Assembly: GCF_900113225.1 (NCBI RefSeq)
Contig: NZ_FOZE01000002.1
Coordinates: 186,001 to 250,000 of the forward strand
DNA length: 64,000 nt
From: Mitsuaria sp. PDC51
GTDB lineage: Bacteria; Pseudomonadota; Gammaproteobacteria; Burkholderiales; Burkholderiaceae_C
Direction of reading: 5' to 3'
Positions within the stretch are counted from its first letter, which is position 1; every line of letters starts with the position of its first letter. Below are positions 32,389-42,731 of this stretch, piece by piece. The position numbers and the translations under genes are program-made. The notes beneath the pieces were generated by a model. It was given only the letters and a program-made list of their open reading frames with translations, did no database searches and was not told the origin of the DNA.

Positions 32389-33225
32389 TCAATTCTTCTT
32401 GGCGCCCTTGGGCGCAGTGGTAACCGTCGTCACGCCGGCGAGCCGGACCGCATATCCGGATTCGTGGCGGAGGTCCGCCGATACCAGCGACGTGCGGTAG
32501 CGGGCGGTGATCTGCGGAATGCTGGCGATGAACTGGCCAAACCGGGCCACGACTTCAGCCTCGCTGCCCCGGCCGAGTTCAACGACCGCTCCCTTTTCCA
32601 GCGTGGCCTTCCAGGAACCGCGACCCGACAAATCCAGCCGGGCCACCCCTTCATCCAGTTTCCCGTGGGTCATGGGATCGAGCTGGCGCCACATCGCCAG
32701 CATCGCCGCCGACGATTTGGCCGGCCCGGCCAGGGTCGGCAGGTCCTCGTCCTCGACATCGCCCAGATTCGCCTCGAAGACCTCGCCGAAACTGTTGACC
32801 AACCGGGTATCGACGACCGCATCGCTGTCGGCATCGGCGTTCTCGGCCTTGGTTTCCCAATAGGCGGCGGGGCGGTGCTCCTCGAGCGCCACCACCAGGT
32901 GCAGCGGCCAGACGCGGCGCACCGTCGCATGACGCACCCAGGGCACGGCCTCGAAGGCGGCGCGCGCCTGCTGCAGGTTCATCGTCAGGAAGTTGCCCGA
33001 CAGCCGCGGCAGCGCGTTCGCCCGCAGCGACGCGCTGCTGTTGCGGCTCACGTCGCCCTCGACGGTGATGGACTTGATCGAGAACGCCGGCTGCCGCGCC
33101 AGCCAATGCACCCCCACCGCCGCCGCGGCCAGCGCCACGGCGAGCAGCAGCAGGCCGGCCACCCCGTTCATCACTCGGATGTCCGGCGGCAGCGGGCTGG
33201 CGGTGTGGGTGAAGGTGGCGCCCAT
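32389..33225 (-). CDS. ftsQ: Cell division protein FtsQ
   Basis: 278 residues. A short cytoplasmic N-terminus, one membrane helix (about 20-40), then the POTRA domain beginning 'FSIKSITVEGDVSRNSSASLRANALPRLSGNFL' and 'VPWVRHATVRRVWPLHLVVALEEHRPAAYW', the FtsQ/DivIB pattern. The C-terminal beta domain contains 'LVNSFGEVFEA', 'RLDLSGRGSWKATLEKGAVVELG' and 'DLRHESGYAVRLAG'. It acts as scaffold in the divisome with FtsL and FtsB. There is a 46-base gap after ddlB. The N-terminal half uses CTG/ATC codons like the murein genes, whereas the C-terminal half uses the ftsA-like style. Confidence 0.95.
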   Translation of the reverse strand: MGATFTHTASPLPPDIRVMNGVAGLLLLAVALAAAAVGVHWLARQPAFSIKSITVEGDVSRNSSASLRANALPRLSGNFLTMNLQQARAAFEAVPWVRHATVRRVWPLHLVVALEEHRPAAYWETKAENADADSDAVVDTRLVNSFGEVFEANLGDVEDEDLPTLAGPAKSSAAMLAMWRQLDPMTHGKLDEGVARLDLSGRGSWKATLEKGAVVELGRGSEAEVVARFGQFIASIPQITARYRTSLVSADLRHESGYAVRLAGVTTVTTAPKGAKKN

Positions 33226-33271
33226 GGGAGGGGTGGTGGCGGTGGCTTGGGGGTGTCCTGTCAGCCGGCGT

Positions 33272-34279
33272 TCAGGCCTGGCTGTCCAGCCGCGCCTGCG
33301 ACAGCAGGTACAGGCACAGCTTGGGATAGGAGATGCCGACGGCCGCGGCCGCCTTGGGCACCAGCGAGTGGGAGGTCATGCCCGGCGAGGTGTTGATCTC
33401 GAGCAGGAAGAGCTGGCCGTCGGACCTGCGTCGCATCACGTCCACCCGCCCCCAGCCGCGCGCGCCCAGCGAGCGGTAGGCGGCCAGCACCAGCTGCTGC
33501 ACCCGGGCCTGCTCCTCGGGCGGCAACTGGCCGACGAGGTATTGCGTGGTGTCGGTGAAGTACTTGTTCTGGTAGTCGTAGTTGCCGCCTTCGGCCCGGA
33601 TCTCGATGACCGGCAGCGCGATGGCGCCGGCGCCCTCGCCCAGCACCGGGCAGGTCAGTTCGGCGCCGTCGACGAACTCCTCGCACAGCACCTCGGCGTC
33701 GTACCTGGCCGCGAGCTCGACCGCCGCCTGCATGTCCGAATACCCCATCACCTTGGTCGCGCCGATCGACGAGCCCTCGTGCGGCGGCTTGACGAAGACC
33801 GGCAGGCCGAGTTCGTCCGGCACGGTGCGCACGCGCTCGCGCTGCAGCTCGTCGCGCCGCAGGCTCACCCAGCGCGGCGTGGACAGCTGGTCGGCCAGCC
33901 AGACGCGCTTGGTCGTGATCTTGTCCATCGCGATGGCCGAGGCCATCACGCCGGAGCCGGTGTAGGGGATGCCCATCAGCTCGAGCGCGCCCTGCACCGT
34001 GCCGTCCTCGCCGTGGCGGCCGTGCAGCGCGATGAAGGCGCGCTGGAAGCCTTCGGCCTTGAGCTCCAGCAGGTTGCGCTCGCCCGGATCGAAGGCGTGC
34101 GCATCGACGCCTTCGGATTGCAGCGCGGCCAGCACGCCGCTGCCCGACATCAGCGAGACCTCGCGCTCGGCCGAGTCCCCGCCGAAGAGCACGGCCACCT
34201 TGCCGAGCGCCTTGGCGTCGATGCGGCCGATGGCCAGCTGCTGAGAGAGCGTCGAGTGGATGTCGAGGTCTGCGGTCAT
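33272..34279 (-). CDS. ddlB: D-alanine--D-alanine ligase
   Basis: 335 residues. An ATP-grasp enzyme joining two D-Ala for the peptidoglycan stem. '[20 protein letters not shown]' is signature 1 and '[39 protein letters not shown]' is the D-Ala site. '[18 protein letters not shown]' binds ATP, and '[20 protein letters not shown]' is signature 2. The first 25 residues extend beyond the core; translation could also begin later, but ATG at 34279 overlaps the murC stop (ATGA). Confidence 0.97.
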   Translation of the reverse strand: MTADLDIHSTLSQQLAIGRIDAKALGKVAVLFGGDSAEREVSLMSGSGVLAALQSEGVDAHAFDPGERNLLELKAEGFQRAFIALHGRHGEDGTVQGALELMGIPYTGSGVMASAIAMDKITTKRVWLADQLSTPRWVSLRRDELQRERVRTVPDELGLPVFVKPPHEGSSIGATKVMGYSDMQAAVELAARYDAEVLCEEFVDGAELTCPVLGEGAGAIALPVIEIRAEGGNYDYQNKYFTDTTQYLVGQLPPEEQARVQQLVLAAYRSLGARGWGRVDVMRRRSDGQLFLLEINTSPGMTSHSLVPKAAAAVGISYPKLCLYLLSQARLDSQA

Positions 34280-35706
34280 GCGCGGCCTCCCTTCGTCATG
34301 AGTTCAACGGTGCGCGCGGGAACGGCGGCGATCGAGCCGGCCCCCATCACGATCACCACATCGCCGGCGCGCGCCTGGTGGGCGATCGCCTGCGGCAGTC
34401 CCTGCCAGTCGCCGACGAAGCCGGCCGCGGTGCCGCGGTCCGACACCGCGCGCGCCAGGCTTTCGCCGCTGATGCCGGGCAGCGGGGACTCGCTGGCGGC
34501 ATAGATCTCGGTCAGCAGCACGCCGTCGGCCTGCGACAGAACCTCGGCGAAGGCCTCGAAGCAATCGCGGGTGCGGGTGTAGCGATGCGGCTGGAAGGCC
34601 AGCAGCAGGCGGCGGCCCGGATAGGCGCCGCGCGCGGCCTGCAGCACCGCCTGCATCTCCACCGGGTGATGGCCGTAGTCGTCGATCAGCAGCGCGGTGC
34701 CCGCGACGCCATCGGCCGCCGCCACCGGCAGCTCGCCATAGGACTGGAAGCGCCGGCCCACGCCGCCGAAGGTCGCCAGGCCTTGCAGCAGCGCGGCATC
34801 GTCCAGGCCCAGTTCCATCGCCATCGCGATCACCGACAGCGCGTTCAGCACGTTGTGCTGCCCGTTCAGGCGCAGCCGCACGTCCAGCGCGGGCAACTCG
34901 CGCCCCTGGCGGTCGCGGCGCAGCGCGGTGAAGCGCATGCCGCCGCCGGCCTCGGCGCGCACCTCGGTCGCGCGCACCGCGTTGTCCTCGCCCAGTCCGT
35001 ACAGGACCACCGGGCGCGACACCATCGGCACGATGCTGCGCACGCCGGCGTCGTCGCCGCACAGCACCGCGGCGCCCCAGAACGGCATCAAGTGCAGGAA
35101 GTCGACGAAGGCCTGACGCAGACGGGCCATGTCGTGCCCGTAGGTGTCCATGTGGTCCGCGTCGATGTTGGTGACGATCGCCAGCTGCGGCAGCAGGTGC
35201 AGGAAGGACGCGTCCGATTCGTCGGCCTCGACCACCATGTGCGGCCCGCTGCCCAGCGCCGCGTTCGCGCCCGCCGCCAGCAACTGGCCGCCGATCGCGT
35301 AGCTCGGATCGAGCCCGGCCTGCAGCATCACCGTGGTCAGCAGCGAGGTCGTCGTCGTCTTGCCATGGGTGCCGGCCACCGCGATGCCCAGGCGCGGCCG
35401 CATCAGTTCGGCCAGCATCTGGGCGCGCAGCAGGACGGGGATGCCGTGCTGGTGGGCGGCCATCAGCTCCGGGTTGTCGGCCTTGATGGCGCTGGACTTG
35501 ACCAGCACCTGCGCGTCGCCGACATGCTGGGCCGCATGGCCGATCTGCACCTCGACGCCCAGCGCGCGCAGGCGGCGCGTGGTGTCGCTCTCGCCCTGGT
35601 CGGAGCCGCTGACGCGATAGCCCTGCGCGGCCAGCAGCTCGGCGATGCCGCTCATGCCGGCGCCGCCGATGCCGGTGAAATGGATGTGCTGGATGGCGTG
35701 CTTCAT
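34276..35706 (-). CDS. murC: UDP-N-acetylmuramate--L-alanine ligase
   Basis: 476 residues. It adds L-Ala to UDP-MurNAc. '[19 protein letters not shown]' is the family N-terminus. The P-loop 'GTHGKTTT' is at 112-119, '[14 protein letters not shown]' holds the metal-binding Glu/Asp, '[11 protein letters not shown]' carries the central His, and '[19 protein letters not shown]' with '[12 protein letters not shown]' belong to the C-terminal domain. It overlaps both ddlB (downstream) and murG (upstream) by 4 bases, so the genes are translationally coupled. Confidence 0.98.
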   Translation of the reverse strand: MKHAIQHIHFTGIGGAGMSGIAELLAAQGYRVSGSDQGESDTTRRLRALGVEVQIGHAAQHVGDAQVLVKSSAIKADNPELMAAHQHGIPVLLRAQMLAELMRPRLGIAVAGTHGKTTTTSLLTTVMLQAGLDPSYAIGGQLLAAGANAALGSGPHMVVEADESDASFLHLLPQLAIVTNIDADHMDTYGHDMARLRQAFVDFLHLMPFWGAAVLCGDDAGVRSIVPMVSRPVVLYGLGEDNAVRATEVRAEAGGGMRFTALRRDRQGRELPALDVRLRLNGQHNVLNALSVIAMAMELGLDDAALLQGLATFGGVGRRFQSYGELPVAAADGVAGTALLIDDYGHHPVEMQAVLQAARGAYPGRRLLLAFQPHRYTRTRDCFEAFAEVLSQADGVLLTEIYAASESPLPGISGESLARAVSDRGTAAGFVGDWQGLPQAIAHQARAGDVVIVMGAGSIAAVPARTVELMTKGGRA

Positions 35707-36821
35707 GCGCGCGCTCCGTTCCCGGCGCCGCCGGAGCGGGCGCCCTTGGCGGCGACCAGCGCCTCGAGTTCATCGGCCACGCGCGAGGCCGCGCGCGGAC
35801 GCGCCAGCGAGCGCGCCTTCGAGGCCATCGCCAGCCAGTGCTCGCGCGGCTGCTGCAGCAGGTCGAAGAGCGATTGCGCGCTCAGCTCGCCCTGCGGCAG
35901 GTGCGTGCCGGCGCCATGCTGCGCCATGTACTGCGCGTTGTCGCGCTGGTGCGAGGTCGTGCTGACGACCAGCGGCACCAGGATGCTGGCGACGCCGGCG
36001 GCGCACAGCTCGGACACCGTCACCGCGCCGGCGCGGCAGATCACCACGTCGGCCTCGGCCAGGCGCGTGGCCATGTCGGTGATGAAGGGCACGACCTCGG
36101 CCTGCACGCCGGCCTTGGCGTAGGCCGCCTGCACCAGCGGGAAGTTGGCCTCGCCGGTCTGGTGCGTGACCATCGGGCGCTGGTGCTCGTCCCACAGCGC
36201 GAGCGTCTGCGGCAGCACGTCGTTGATCGCGCGCGCGCCCAGCGAGCCGCCCACGACCAGCACCTTCAGCGGTCCGTTGCGGTCGGCGAAGCGCAGCTCG
36301 GGCGCGGGCAGATCCTCGATCTCGGCGCGCACCGGGTTGCCGGTGACGACGCTCTTCTTCTGCTGCGCGGCGGCCAGGCCGTCGAAGCCGAAGGCGATCT
36401 TGCGCGCCACCGGCGCCAGCGCCTTGTTGGACAGCAGCAGCGCCGCATCAGCGTTCACCAGCATCAGCGGGCGACGCATCACCCAGGCCATCAGGCCGCC
36501 GGGGAAGCAGACATAGCCGCCCATGCCCAGCACCGCGTCGGCCCTGCGGGCGGCGAAGATGTTGGCGCTCTGCGCGAAGGCCTTGAACAGCCGCACGACG
36601 CCCAGCAGCGAGTGCTTCAGGCCCTTGCCGCGCAGGCCGGCGAAGGACAACCGGTCCATCGGCAGACCCGACGGCGGCACCAGCTTGTTCTCCATGCCGG
36701 CCTCGGTGCCGAGCCAGGAGACGGTCCAGCCGCGGCGCTGCATCTCGGCCGCGACCGCGAGCCCCGGGATCACATGCCCGCCCGTTCCAGCGGCCATCAC
36801 GACGAGGTGGCGAGTACTCAT
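35703..36821 (-). CDS. murG: Lipid II synthase (UDP-GlcNAc:undecaprenyl-PP-MurNAc-pentapeptide GlcNAc transferase)
   Basis: 372 residues, GT28 family. '[26 protein letters not shown]' has the first G-loop, '[13 protein letters not shown]' the second region, '[18 protein letters not shown]' the second G-loop, and '[28 protein letters not shown]' the nucleotide-sugar site. Cytoplasmic face of the inner membrane. The frame is open far upstream (into ftsW in another frame), but ATG at 36821, overlapping the ftsW stop, gives the correct N-terminus. Confidence 0.97.
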   Translation of the reverse strand: MSTRHLVVMAAGTGGHVIPGLAVAAEMQRRGWTVSWLGTEAGMENKLVPPSGLPMDRLSFAGLRGKGLKHSLLGVVRLFKAFAQSANIFAARRADAVLGMGGYVCFPGGLMAWVMRRPLMLVNADAALLLSNKALAPVARKIAFGFDGLAAAQQKKSVVTGNPVRAEIEDLPAPELRFADRNGPLKVLVVGGSLGARAINDVLPQTLALWDEHQRPMVTHQTGEANFPLVQAAYAKAGVQAEVVPFITDMATRLAEADVVICRAGAVTVSELCAAGVASILVPLVVSTTSHQRDNAQYMAQHGAGTHLPQGELSAQSLFDLLQQPREHWLAMASKARSLARPRAASRVADELEALVAAKGARSGGAGNGARA

Positions 36822-38086
36822 GCCCTCCCCCCTCGCATCAACTGTCGGTTCTCGATATCGATTCGCACGCAGATCGCCAATGCAATGCAGTTCAGGACGG
36901 TGGCCGAGCCGCCGTAGCTCATCAGCGGCAGCGTCAGGCCCTTGGTCGGCAGCGCGCCCAGGTTCACGCCCATGTTGATGAAGGCCTGGCCGCCCATCCA
37001 GATGCCGATGCCCTGCGCATACAGGCCCGCGAAGACGCGGTCCAGGGCCACCGCCTGCCGGCCGATGTGGAACAGCCGGCGCGACAGCCAGAAGAAGGCG
37101 AAGATCACGATCGCCACGCCGATGAAGCCGAGCTCCTCGCCGATGACGGCGAGCAGGAAGTCGGTGTGGGCCTCGGGCAGGTAGTGCAGCTTCTCGAGGC
37201 TGGATCCCAGGCCCTGGCCGAAGAACTCGCCGCGGCCGAAGGCGATCAGCGAGTGCGTCAGCTGGTAGGCCTTGCCCTGCGCGTATTTCTCGTCCCACGG
37301 GTTCAGATAGGCAAAGATGCGCTCGCGGCGGAAGTCGCTGAAGGTGATCATCAGCACGAAGGCGCCGATCAGCACCGCCACGCTGAGGAAGAACATGCGG
37401 CCGTTGACGCCGCCCAGGAACAGGATGCCCATCGCGATCGCCGCGATCACCATGAAGGCGCCCATGTCCGGCTCGGCCAGCAGCAGCATGCCGGTGAAGG
37501 CCAGCGCGGCGGCCATCGGCCACACGGCGCGCACGAAGTTCTCCTTCACCTCCATCTTGCGGACCATGTAGTTGGCCGCGTACATCGCGATGGCCAGCTT
37601 GGCCAGCTCGGAGGGCTGGAAGTTCATGACGCCCAGCGGCAGCCAGCGGCGCGCGCCGTTGACGCCTTTGCCCACATGCGGGATCAGCACGATCATCAGC
37701 AGCGCCAGCGCGATGACGAAGATCTTGGGCGCGTGGCGCTCCCAGAAGCTCACCGGCACCATCACGGTGATCCATCCCGCCAGCAGGCCGATCGCGATGA
37801 ACAGGCTCTGCCGCACGAAGAAGTGCATCGGCGCGTACTTCGCGAACTTGGGGTTGTCCGGCAGCGCGATCGACGCCGAATAGACCATCAGCAGGCCCAG
37901 CGCCAGCAGCGCCAGCACGACCCAGACCAGCGTCAGGTCGAAGCCGAGGATGCGGGTGGGCTGGCCGGCGGAGGTGGAGACCCAGTCGCGCACCGGCACG
38001 TCGACGCCGCCGGCGGTCGCCGGCCGGCGCGACAGCAGCGCGCGGACGCGCTCGTTGAGCTGCTCGAGGACGGTCGCGGCGCTCAT
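36818..38086 (-). CDS. ftsW: Septal peptidoglycan polymerase FtsW (SEDS family)
   Basis: 422 residues with about ten membrane helices starting at residue 50. Family blocks: '[13 protein letters not shown]', '[34 protein letters not shown]', '[14 protein letters not shown]', '[45 protein letters not shown]' and '[17 protein letters not shown]'. The glycosyltransferase partner of FtsI. The cytoplasmic N-terminal extension of about 45 residues is longer than in E. coli. It overlaps murD and murG by 4 bases on either side. Confidence 0.97.
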   Translation of the reverse strand: MSAATVLEQLNERVRALLSRRPATAGGVDVPVRDWVSTSAGQPTRILGFDLTLVWVVLALLALGLLMVYSASIALPDNPKFAKYAPMHFFVRQSLFIAIGLLAGWITVMVPVSFWERHAPKIFVIALALLMIVLIPHVGKGVNGARRWLPLGVMNFQPSELAKLAIAMYAANYMVRKMEVKENFVRAVWPMAAALAFTGMLLLAEPDMGAFMVIAAIAMGILFLGGVNGRMFFLSVAVLIGAFVLMITFSDFRRERIFAYLNPWDEKYAQGKAYQLTHSLIAFGRGEFFGQGLGSSLEKLHYLPEAHTDFLLAVIGEELGFIGVAIVIFAFFWLSRRLFHIGRQAVALDRVFAGLYAQGIGIWMGGQAFINMGVNLGALPTKGLTLPLMSYGGSATVLNCIALAICVRIDIENRQLMRGGRA

Positions 38087-40050
38087 CCGACGAAGCCCTC
38101 GTCTTCGGCCAGCTCGCGCACGGTGGCGATGAACACCTCGGCGCGATGGGCGTAGTTGCGGAACATGTCCAGGCTGGCGCAGGCCGGGCTCAGCAGCACG
38201 CTGTCGCCGGACTGCGCCTGCGCGAGCGCCCAGTGCGTTGCCGCCTCGAGCGACTCATGGCGATGCATGAGCACGCCGCTGTCCTGGAGCGCCGCCTCGA
38301 TCTGCGGCGCGTCGCGCCCAATCAGCGCAACCGCGCGCGCATGCAGTGCGATCGGCGTGGCCAGCGGGGAGAAGTCCTGCCCCTTGCCGTCGCCGCCCAG
38401 GATCATCACCAGCTTGGCCGGCGCGCGGTCGGCACCCAGGCCCATCACCGCCGCGACGGTCGCGCCGACGTTGGTGCCCTTGGAGTCGTCGTAGAAGTCC
38501 ACGCCCTTGATCGCGGTGACGAACTCGACGCGGTGCGGCTCGCCGCGGTACTCGCGCAGGCCGTGCAGCATCGGCGCCAGCGGGCAGCCGATCGACGACG
38601 CCAGCGCCAGCGCCGCCAGTGCGTTGGCCGCGTTGTGGCGGCCGCGCACGCGCAGTGCGTCGGCCGGCATCAGGCGCTGGATCAGCAGTTCGTCCTCGTC
38701 GTCCTTGCGGCGCTTCAGGCCCTTGAGCTCTTCTTCCTGCTCGCGAGCGCGCACCAGCCAGGCCATGCCGTTCTCGACCAGCAGGCCGAAGTCGCCCGGG
38801 CGGCGCGGCGCGTCCAGCCCGAAGCGCACGACCTCGCGCTCGACGGTCTTGGCGGGCCGGCCCCGGCCCTGCTTCACCACGATCGGCGGGGGCACCAGCG
38901 CTTCGACCTCGGGATCGTCGCGGTTGATGACCAGCACGCCGTGCTCGCCGAAGATGCGGCCCTTGGCCCGCGCGTAGGCCGGCATGTCGCCGTGCCAGTC
39001 CAGGTGGTCCTGCGTGATGTTGAGCACCGCGCCGGCGCTGGGCTCGAAGCCCTTCACGCCGTCCAGCTGGAAGCTCGACAGCTCCAGCACCCAGACCTGC
39101 GGCAGCACCTCGAATTCCGCCGGCTTGGGCGGCGGCGGCTTGATCGGCAGCGGCTGCTCGTCGAGCAGCTCGGCCACGGTCTCGAGCGCGCTGCGCTCGT
39201 CGGCCGGGGCCTGCGCGGCCAGCGTCTCGGCGGGCGCTTCCGTCGGCGCCTCGACGGGCGCATCGACGGGCGCATCGATCGGCGAATCGGCTGTCGCTTC
39301 GCTCGGCACATCGGCCGTCGCTTCGAGCAGCGCCTCCTCGGACGCCTCGGCCGGTGTTTCCGTGGATGCTTCGGCGGACGCATCGACCGGCGCCAGCAGC
39401 GCCTCGGCGTTCGGCACCTCGGCCGCTGCCGAGCCCGGGGCAGCGCTCACCGCCTCGACCGCCAGGTCGACGACGGCCTCGATCTCCGCGTCTTTCGGCT
39501 GCGGCATCGGTTCCTTGTCGAGCGCGTCGCTCAAGGTGCCCAGCAGCGTCGGGCCGATGTTGCCGGCCATCGCAACCCGGCGGCCGGCGCGCTCGACCAG
39601 CAGCGCGGTCATGCTGGTGGTCGTCGTCTTGCCGTTGGTGCCGGTGATCGCGAGCACGCCCGGCTCGTAGCGGTACAGCGTCTTGAGCTCGGCCAGCGCC
39701 TGCGCGAACAGCTCGAGCTCGCCACGCAGGCGCAGGCCGATCTCCTCGGCGCGCGTCAGCAGCGGCTTCAGTCGCGCGTCCAGCGGCGACAGGCCGGGAC
39801 TCTTCAGCAGCACCCAGCTGTGATCGATCGAGGCCAGCAGCTCGGGCGTGAACTCGCCATGCACGAACGCGGCCTCGGGCAGGCGCTCGCGCAGCGCGCC
39901 GAGCTGCGGCGGCTGCTCGCGGCTGTCCCACACCGTCACGCGCGCGCCCAGGCGCGCGGCCCAGGCCGCCATCGCGAGCCCGGAATCGCCCAGGCCGAGC
40001 ACGAACGCGTGCCGGTCCTGGTAGAGGGTGGGGAAGCGGATCGGGGTCAT
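38083..40050 (-). CDS. murD: UDP-MurNAc-L-Ala--D-Glu ligase with a large low-complexity insertion
   Basis: 655 residues, far longer than the usual 440-560. The family order is intact: '[15 protein letters not shown]' (UDP domain), P-loop '[15 protein letters not shown]' (137-151), '[11 protein letters not shown]', '[12 protein letters not shown]', '[12 protein letters not shown]', '[18 protein letters not shown]', '[13 protein letters not shown]' and '[22 protein letters not shown]'. Between 'SDALD' and 'LPQVW' (about 179-315) lies an Ala/Pro/Glu/Asp/Ser/Thr-rich insertion ending in PPPPKP. Homologues join these two blocks almost directly. A smaller charged insertion ('[18 protein letters not shown]') follows later. 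All catalytic motifs are present, so it should be functional. Confidence 0.95.
   Translation of the reverse strand: MTPIRFPTLYQDRHAFVLGLGDSGLAMAAWAARLGARVTVWDSREQPPQLGALRERLPEAAFVHGEFTPELLASIDHSWVLLKSPGLSPLDARLKPLLTRAEEIGLRLRGELELFAQALAELKTLYRYEPGVLAITGTNGKTTTTSMTALLVERAGRRVAMAGNIGPTLLGTLSDALDKEPMPQPKDAEIEAVVDLAVEAVSAAPGSAAAEVPNAEALLAPVDASAEASTETPAEASEEALLEATADVPSEATADSPIDAPVDAPVEAPTEAPAETLAAQAPADERSALETVAELLDEQPLPIKPPPPKPAEFEVLPQVWVLELSSFQLDGVKGFEPSAGAVLNITQDHLDWHGDMPAYARAKGRIFGEHGVLVINRDDPEVEALVPPPIVVKQGRGRPAKTVEREVVRFGLDAPRRPGDFGLLVENGMAWLVRAREQEEELKGLKRRKDDEDELLIQRLMPADALRVRGRHNAANALAALALASSIGCPLAPMLHGLREYRGEPHRVEFVTAIKGVDFYDDSKGTNVGATVAAVMGLGADRAPAKLVMILGGDGKGQDFSPLATPIALHARAVALIGRDAPQIEAALQDSGVLMHRHESLEAATHWALAQAQSGDSVLLSPACASLDMFRNYAHRAEVFIATVRELAEDEGFVG
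39106..39516 (-). repeat. Repeat-rich segment of murD encoding the Ala/Pro/Glu insertion
   Basis: The coding sequence here shows a 12-bp periodicity. From 39228 to 39299 six consecutive 12-base units are visible on the plus strand, two of them identical (CGACGGGCGCAT at 39252-39263 and 39264-39275). They encode four-residue units of the kind DAPV, EAPT and DSPI. Boundaries given are those of the insertion judged from the conserved MurD blocks. Confidence 0.8.
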
Positions 40051-40066
40051 CGTCGTCGCGTCCCGA

Positions 40067-41245
40067 TCAGCGCAGCTTCAGGCTGGCCAGGCCCACCAGG
40101 CACAGCAGCATCGTGATGATCCAGAACCGGATGACGACCTGCGTCTCCTTCCAGCCCGACTTCTCGAAGTGGTGGTGCAGCGGCGCCATCTTGAAGATGC
40201 GCCGGCCCTCGCCGTACTTCTTCTTCGTGTACTTGAACCAGGTCACCTGAAGCATCACCGACAGCACCTCGGCGACGAAGACGCCGCCCATGATGCCCAG
40301 CACGATCTCCTGGCGCGTGATCACGGCCAGCGTGCCCAGGCCGCCGCCCAGCGCCAGCGCGCCGACGTCGCCCATGAAGACCTGCGCCGGATGCGCGTTG
40401 AACCACAGGAAGGCCAGGCCAGCGCCCGCGAGCGCGGCGCAGAAGATCAGCAGCTCGCCGGCGCCCGGAATGTAGGGGAACAGCAGGTAGCGGCTGTAGA
40501 CCGACGAGCCGGTCACGTACGCGAAGACGCCCAGCGCCGAGCCCACCATCACCACCGGCATGATGGCCAGGCCGTCCAGGCCGTCGGTGAAGTTCACCGC
40601 ATTGCTGGTGCCCACGATCACGAGGTAGGACAGGCCGATGAAGCCGAACACGCCCAGCGGATAGCTGATCGACTTGAAGAACGGCAGCATCAGGTCGGCC
40701 TTGGGCGGAAGCTCGGTCGAGAAGCCGCTGGTGACCCAGCGGAAGAACAGCTGCACGACGCCGAGGAAGCTGGTCTCCGAGACGCTGAAGGCCAGGTAGA
40801 TCGCGGCGATCAGGCCGATGATCGACTGCCACAGGAACTTCTCCCGCGAGCGCATGCCCTCGGGGTCCTTGTTGACGACCTTGCGGTAGTCGTCGACCCA
40901 GCCGATCAGGCCGAAGCCCATGGTCACCAGCATCACCACCCAGACGAAGCGGTTGGACCAGTCGAACCACAGCAGCGTCGAGATGCCGATGCCGATCAGC
41001 ACCAGCACGCCGCCCATGGTCGGGGTGCCGCTCTTGGCCAGGTGCTGCTGCACGCCGTATTCGCGGATCGGCTGGCCGATCTTGAGTTCGGTCAGCCGGC
41101 GGATCACCCACGGGCCGAAGGCCAGGCCGATCAGCAGCGCGGTCAGCGCCGCCATCACCGCGCGGAAGGTGATGTACTGGAAGACGCGCAGGAACCCCAG
41201 TTCAGGGAAATAGGTCTGCAGCCACTGGGCCAGACTAAGCAGCAT
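40067..41245 (-). CDS. mraY: Phospho-MurNAc-pentapeptide translocase
   Basis: 392 residues with about ten membrane helices. It makes lipid I from UDP-MurNAc-pentapeptide and undecaprenyl phosphate. '[13 protein letters not shown]' near residue 71, the catalytic acidic pair Asp118-Asp119 in 'GWVDDYRK', '[16 protein letters not shown]' with its Asp residues, and '[12 protein letters not shown]' then '[14 protein letters not shown]' all match the family. It overlaps the murF stop by 11 bases and ends 16 bases before murD. Confidence 0.98.
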   Translation of the reverse strand: MLLSLAQWLQTYFPELGFLRVFQYITFRAVMAALTALLIGLAFGPWVIRRLTELKIGQPIREYGVQQHLAKSGTPTMGGVLVLIGIGISTLLWFDWSNRFVWVVMLVTMGFGLIGWVDDYRKVVNKDPEGMRSREKFLWQSIIGLIAAIYLAFSVSETSFLGVVQLFFRWVTSGFSTELPPKADLMLPFFKSISYPLGVFGFIGLSYLVIVGTSNAVNFTDGLDGLAIMPVVMVGSALGVFAYVTGSSVYSRYLLFPYIPGAGELLIFCAALAGAGLAFLWFNAHPAQVFMGDVGALALGGGLGTLAVITRQEIVLGIMGGVFVAEVLSVMLQVTWFKYTKKKYGEGRRIFKMAPLHHHFEKSGWKETQVVIRFWIITMLLCLVGLASLKLR

Positions 41246-42731
41246 GGGGGTCTCCTGGGCCGCCGGACTGCAAGGCGGCCACGATCTGTTCCATCTTCAT
41301 GAAGCGCGAGCCCTTCACGAGGATGTTCTGTACTTGCGGCGCGTCCTTCAGCGCGCCGATCAGCTCGGCGACGCTGTCGAACGCGCGGGCACCCGCGCCG
41401 TAGGCGGACGCGGCGTCCCGCGCGGCGGCGCCGGCGGTCCACAGCGCCGACAGGCCCTGGTCCGCCGCATGCGCGCCGACCTCCTGGTGGAAGGCCGGGC
41501 CCTGCTCGCCGACCTCGCCCATGTCGCCGAGGATCAGCCAGGACGCGCCCGGCAGTTCGGCCAGCACGTCGATGGCGGCGCGCACGCTGTCGGGGTTGGC
41601 GTTGTAGCTGTCGTCGATGAGCGTGACGCGGCGGCCCTGCCACACCGCCGTCTGCAGCGCCGAGCGGCCCTTGACCGCCTTGAAGGCCTGCAGTCCCTCG
41701 CGGATCGCCGCCAGCGGCGCGCCGGCCGCCAGCGTGCAGGCGGCGGCGGCCAGCGCGTTGCGCACGTTGTGCTGGCCGGCCATCGCCAGGGCCACCGGCA
41801 CGGTGCCGGCCGGCGTCAGGATCTCGATCGCCCAGTGACCGGCGGCGCCCGTGGCGGCGCTCGCCTCGGTCGGCGCGACCCACTGCGCGCGGCCCATCAC
41901 GTCGGCCTGGCCCTGCAGGGCGAAGCTGAGCGTGCCGCGGCCGGCGGCCTGTTCCTGCCACACCGGCGCGCAGGGATCCTCGGCCGGGAACACCGCCACA
42001 CCGGCGGTGCCCAGCGCGCCGATCACCGCGCCGTTCTCGCGCGCGACGGCCTCGACCGTGTGCATGAACTCCTGGTGCTCGCGCTGCGCGTTGTTGACCA
42101 GCGCCACCGTGGGCTGCGTCATCGCGGCCAGCGGCGCGATCTCGCCCGGATGGTTCATGCCGAGCTCGACGACCGCGGCGCGATGCCACACGACCTCGTT
42201 CTGGCGCAGGCGCAGCAGCGTCAGCGGCACGCCGATCTCGTTGTTGAAGTTGCCCTCGGTCGCGAGCATCGCCGCGTCGCCCAGCCAGGCGCGCAGGATG
42301 GACGCGATCATCTGCGTCACCGTGGTCTTGCCGTTGCTGCCGGTGACCGCGATGACGGGCAGGTGCTGCTGCTCGCGCCAGGCCTGCGACAGCAGGCCCA
42401 GCGCCGCCTTCGCGTCGGGCACCAGCAGCCCGTCCAGGCCGGCCTCGGCCAGGCCGCGCTCGGCCAGGGCCGCGGCGGCGCCGCTGGCCTTGGCCTGGGC
42501 CAGGAAGTCGTTGGCATCGAAGCGCTCGCCACGCAGCGCGACAAACAGGTCGCCGGCACGCAGCGTGCGGGTGTCGGTGTGCACGCGCAGCAGCGGCGTG
42601 GCCGGGTCACCGACCAGCGTGGTCGCCGGCAGCAGCGGCGACAGCAGCGCGAAGGCGCGGCCCAGCGTCATGAAGGGCACCGCCGGCGCGCCGGGCGCGG
42701 TCGAGGCGATGGTCGTGGTGGCGTCGCTCAC
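41235..42731 (-). CDS. murF: UDP-MurNAc-tripeptide--D-Ala-D-Ala ligase
   Basis: 498 residues. It adds D-Ala-D-Ala to complete the pentapeptide precursor. '[27 protein letters not shown]' is the N-terminal UDP-binding part, 'GSNGKTT' at 131-137 the P-loop, '[39 protein letters not shown]' the central domain, and '[20 protein letters not shown]' with '[13 protein letters not shown]' the C-terminal domain. The first 20 residues are a variable extension. It overlaps murE by 4 bases (ATGA). Confidence 0.97.
   Translation of the reverse strand: MSDATTTIASTAPGAPAVPFMTLGRAFALLSPLLPATTLVGDPATPLLRVHTDTRTLRAGDLFVALRGERFDANDFLAQAKASGAAAALAERGLAEAGLDGLLVPDAKAALGLLSQAWREQQHLPVIAVTGSNGKTTVTQMIASILRAWLGDAAMLATEGNFNNEIGVPLTLLRLRQNEVVWHRAAVVELGMNHPGEIAPLAAMTQPTVALVNNAQREHQEFMHTVEAVARENGAVIGALGTAGVAVFPAEDPCAPVWQEQAAGRGTLSFALQGQADVMGRAQWVAPTEASAATGAAGHWAIEILTPAGTVPVALAMAGQHNVRNALAAAACTLAAGAPLAAIREGLQAFKAVKGRSALQTAVWQGRRVTLIDDSYNANPDSVRAAIDVLAELPGASWLILGDMGEVGEQGPAFHQEVGAHAADQGLSALWTAGAAARDAASAYGAGARAFDSVAELIGALKDAPQVQNILVKGSRFMKMEQIVAALQSGGPGDPHAA

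Noticed and set aside
36822-37775. Possible N-terminal extension of MurG by over 300 residues
   Set aside because: It reads through ftsW in another frame; MurG begins at the overlapping ATG at 36821.
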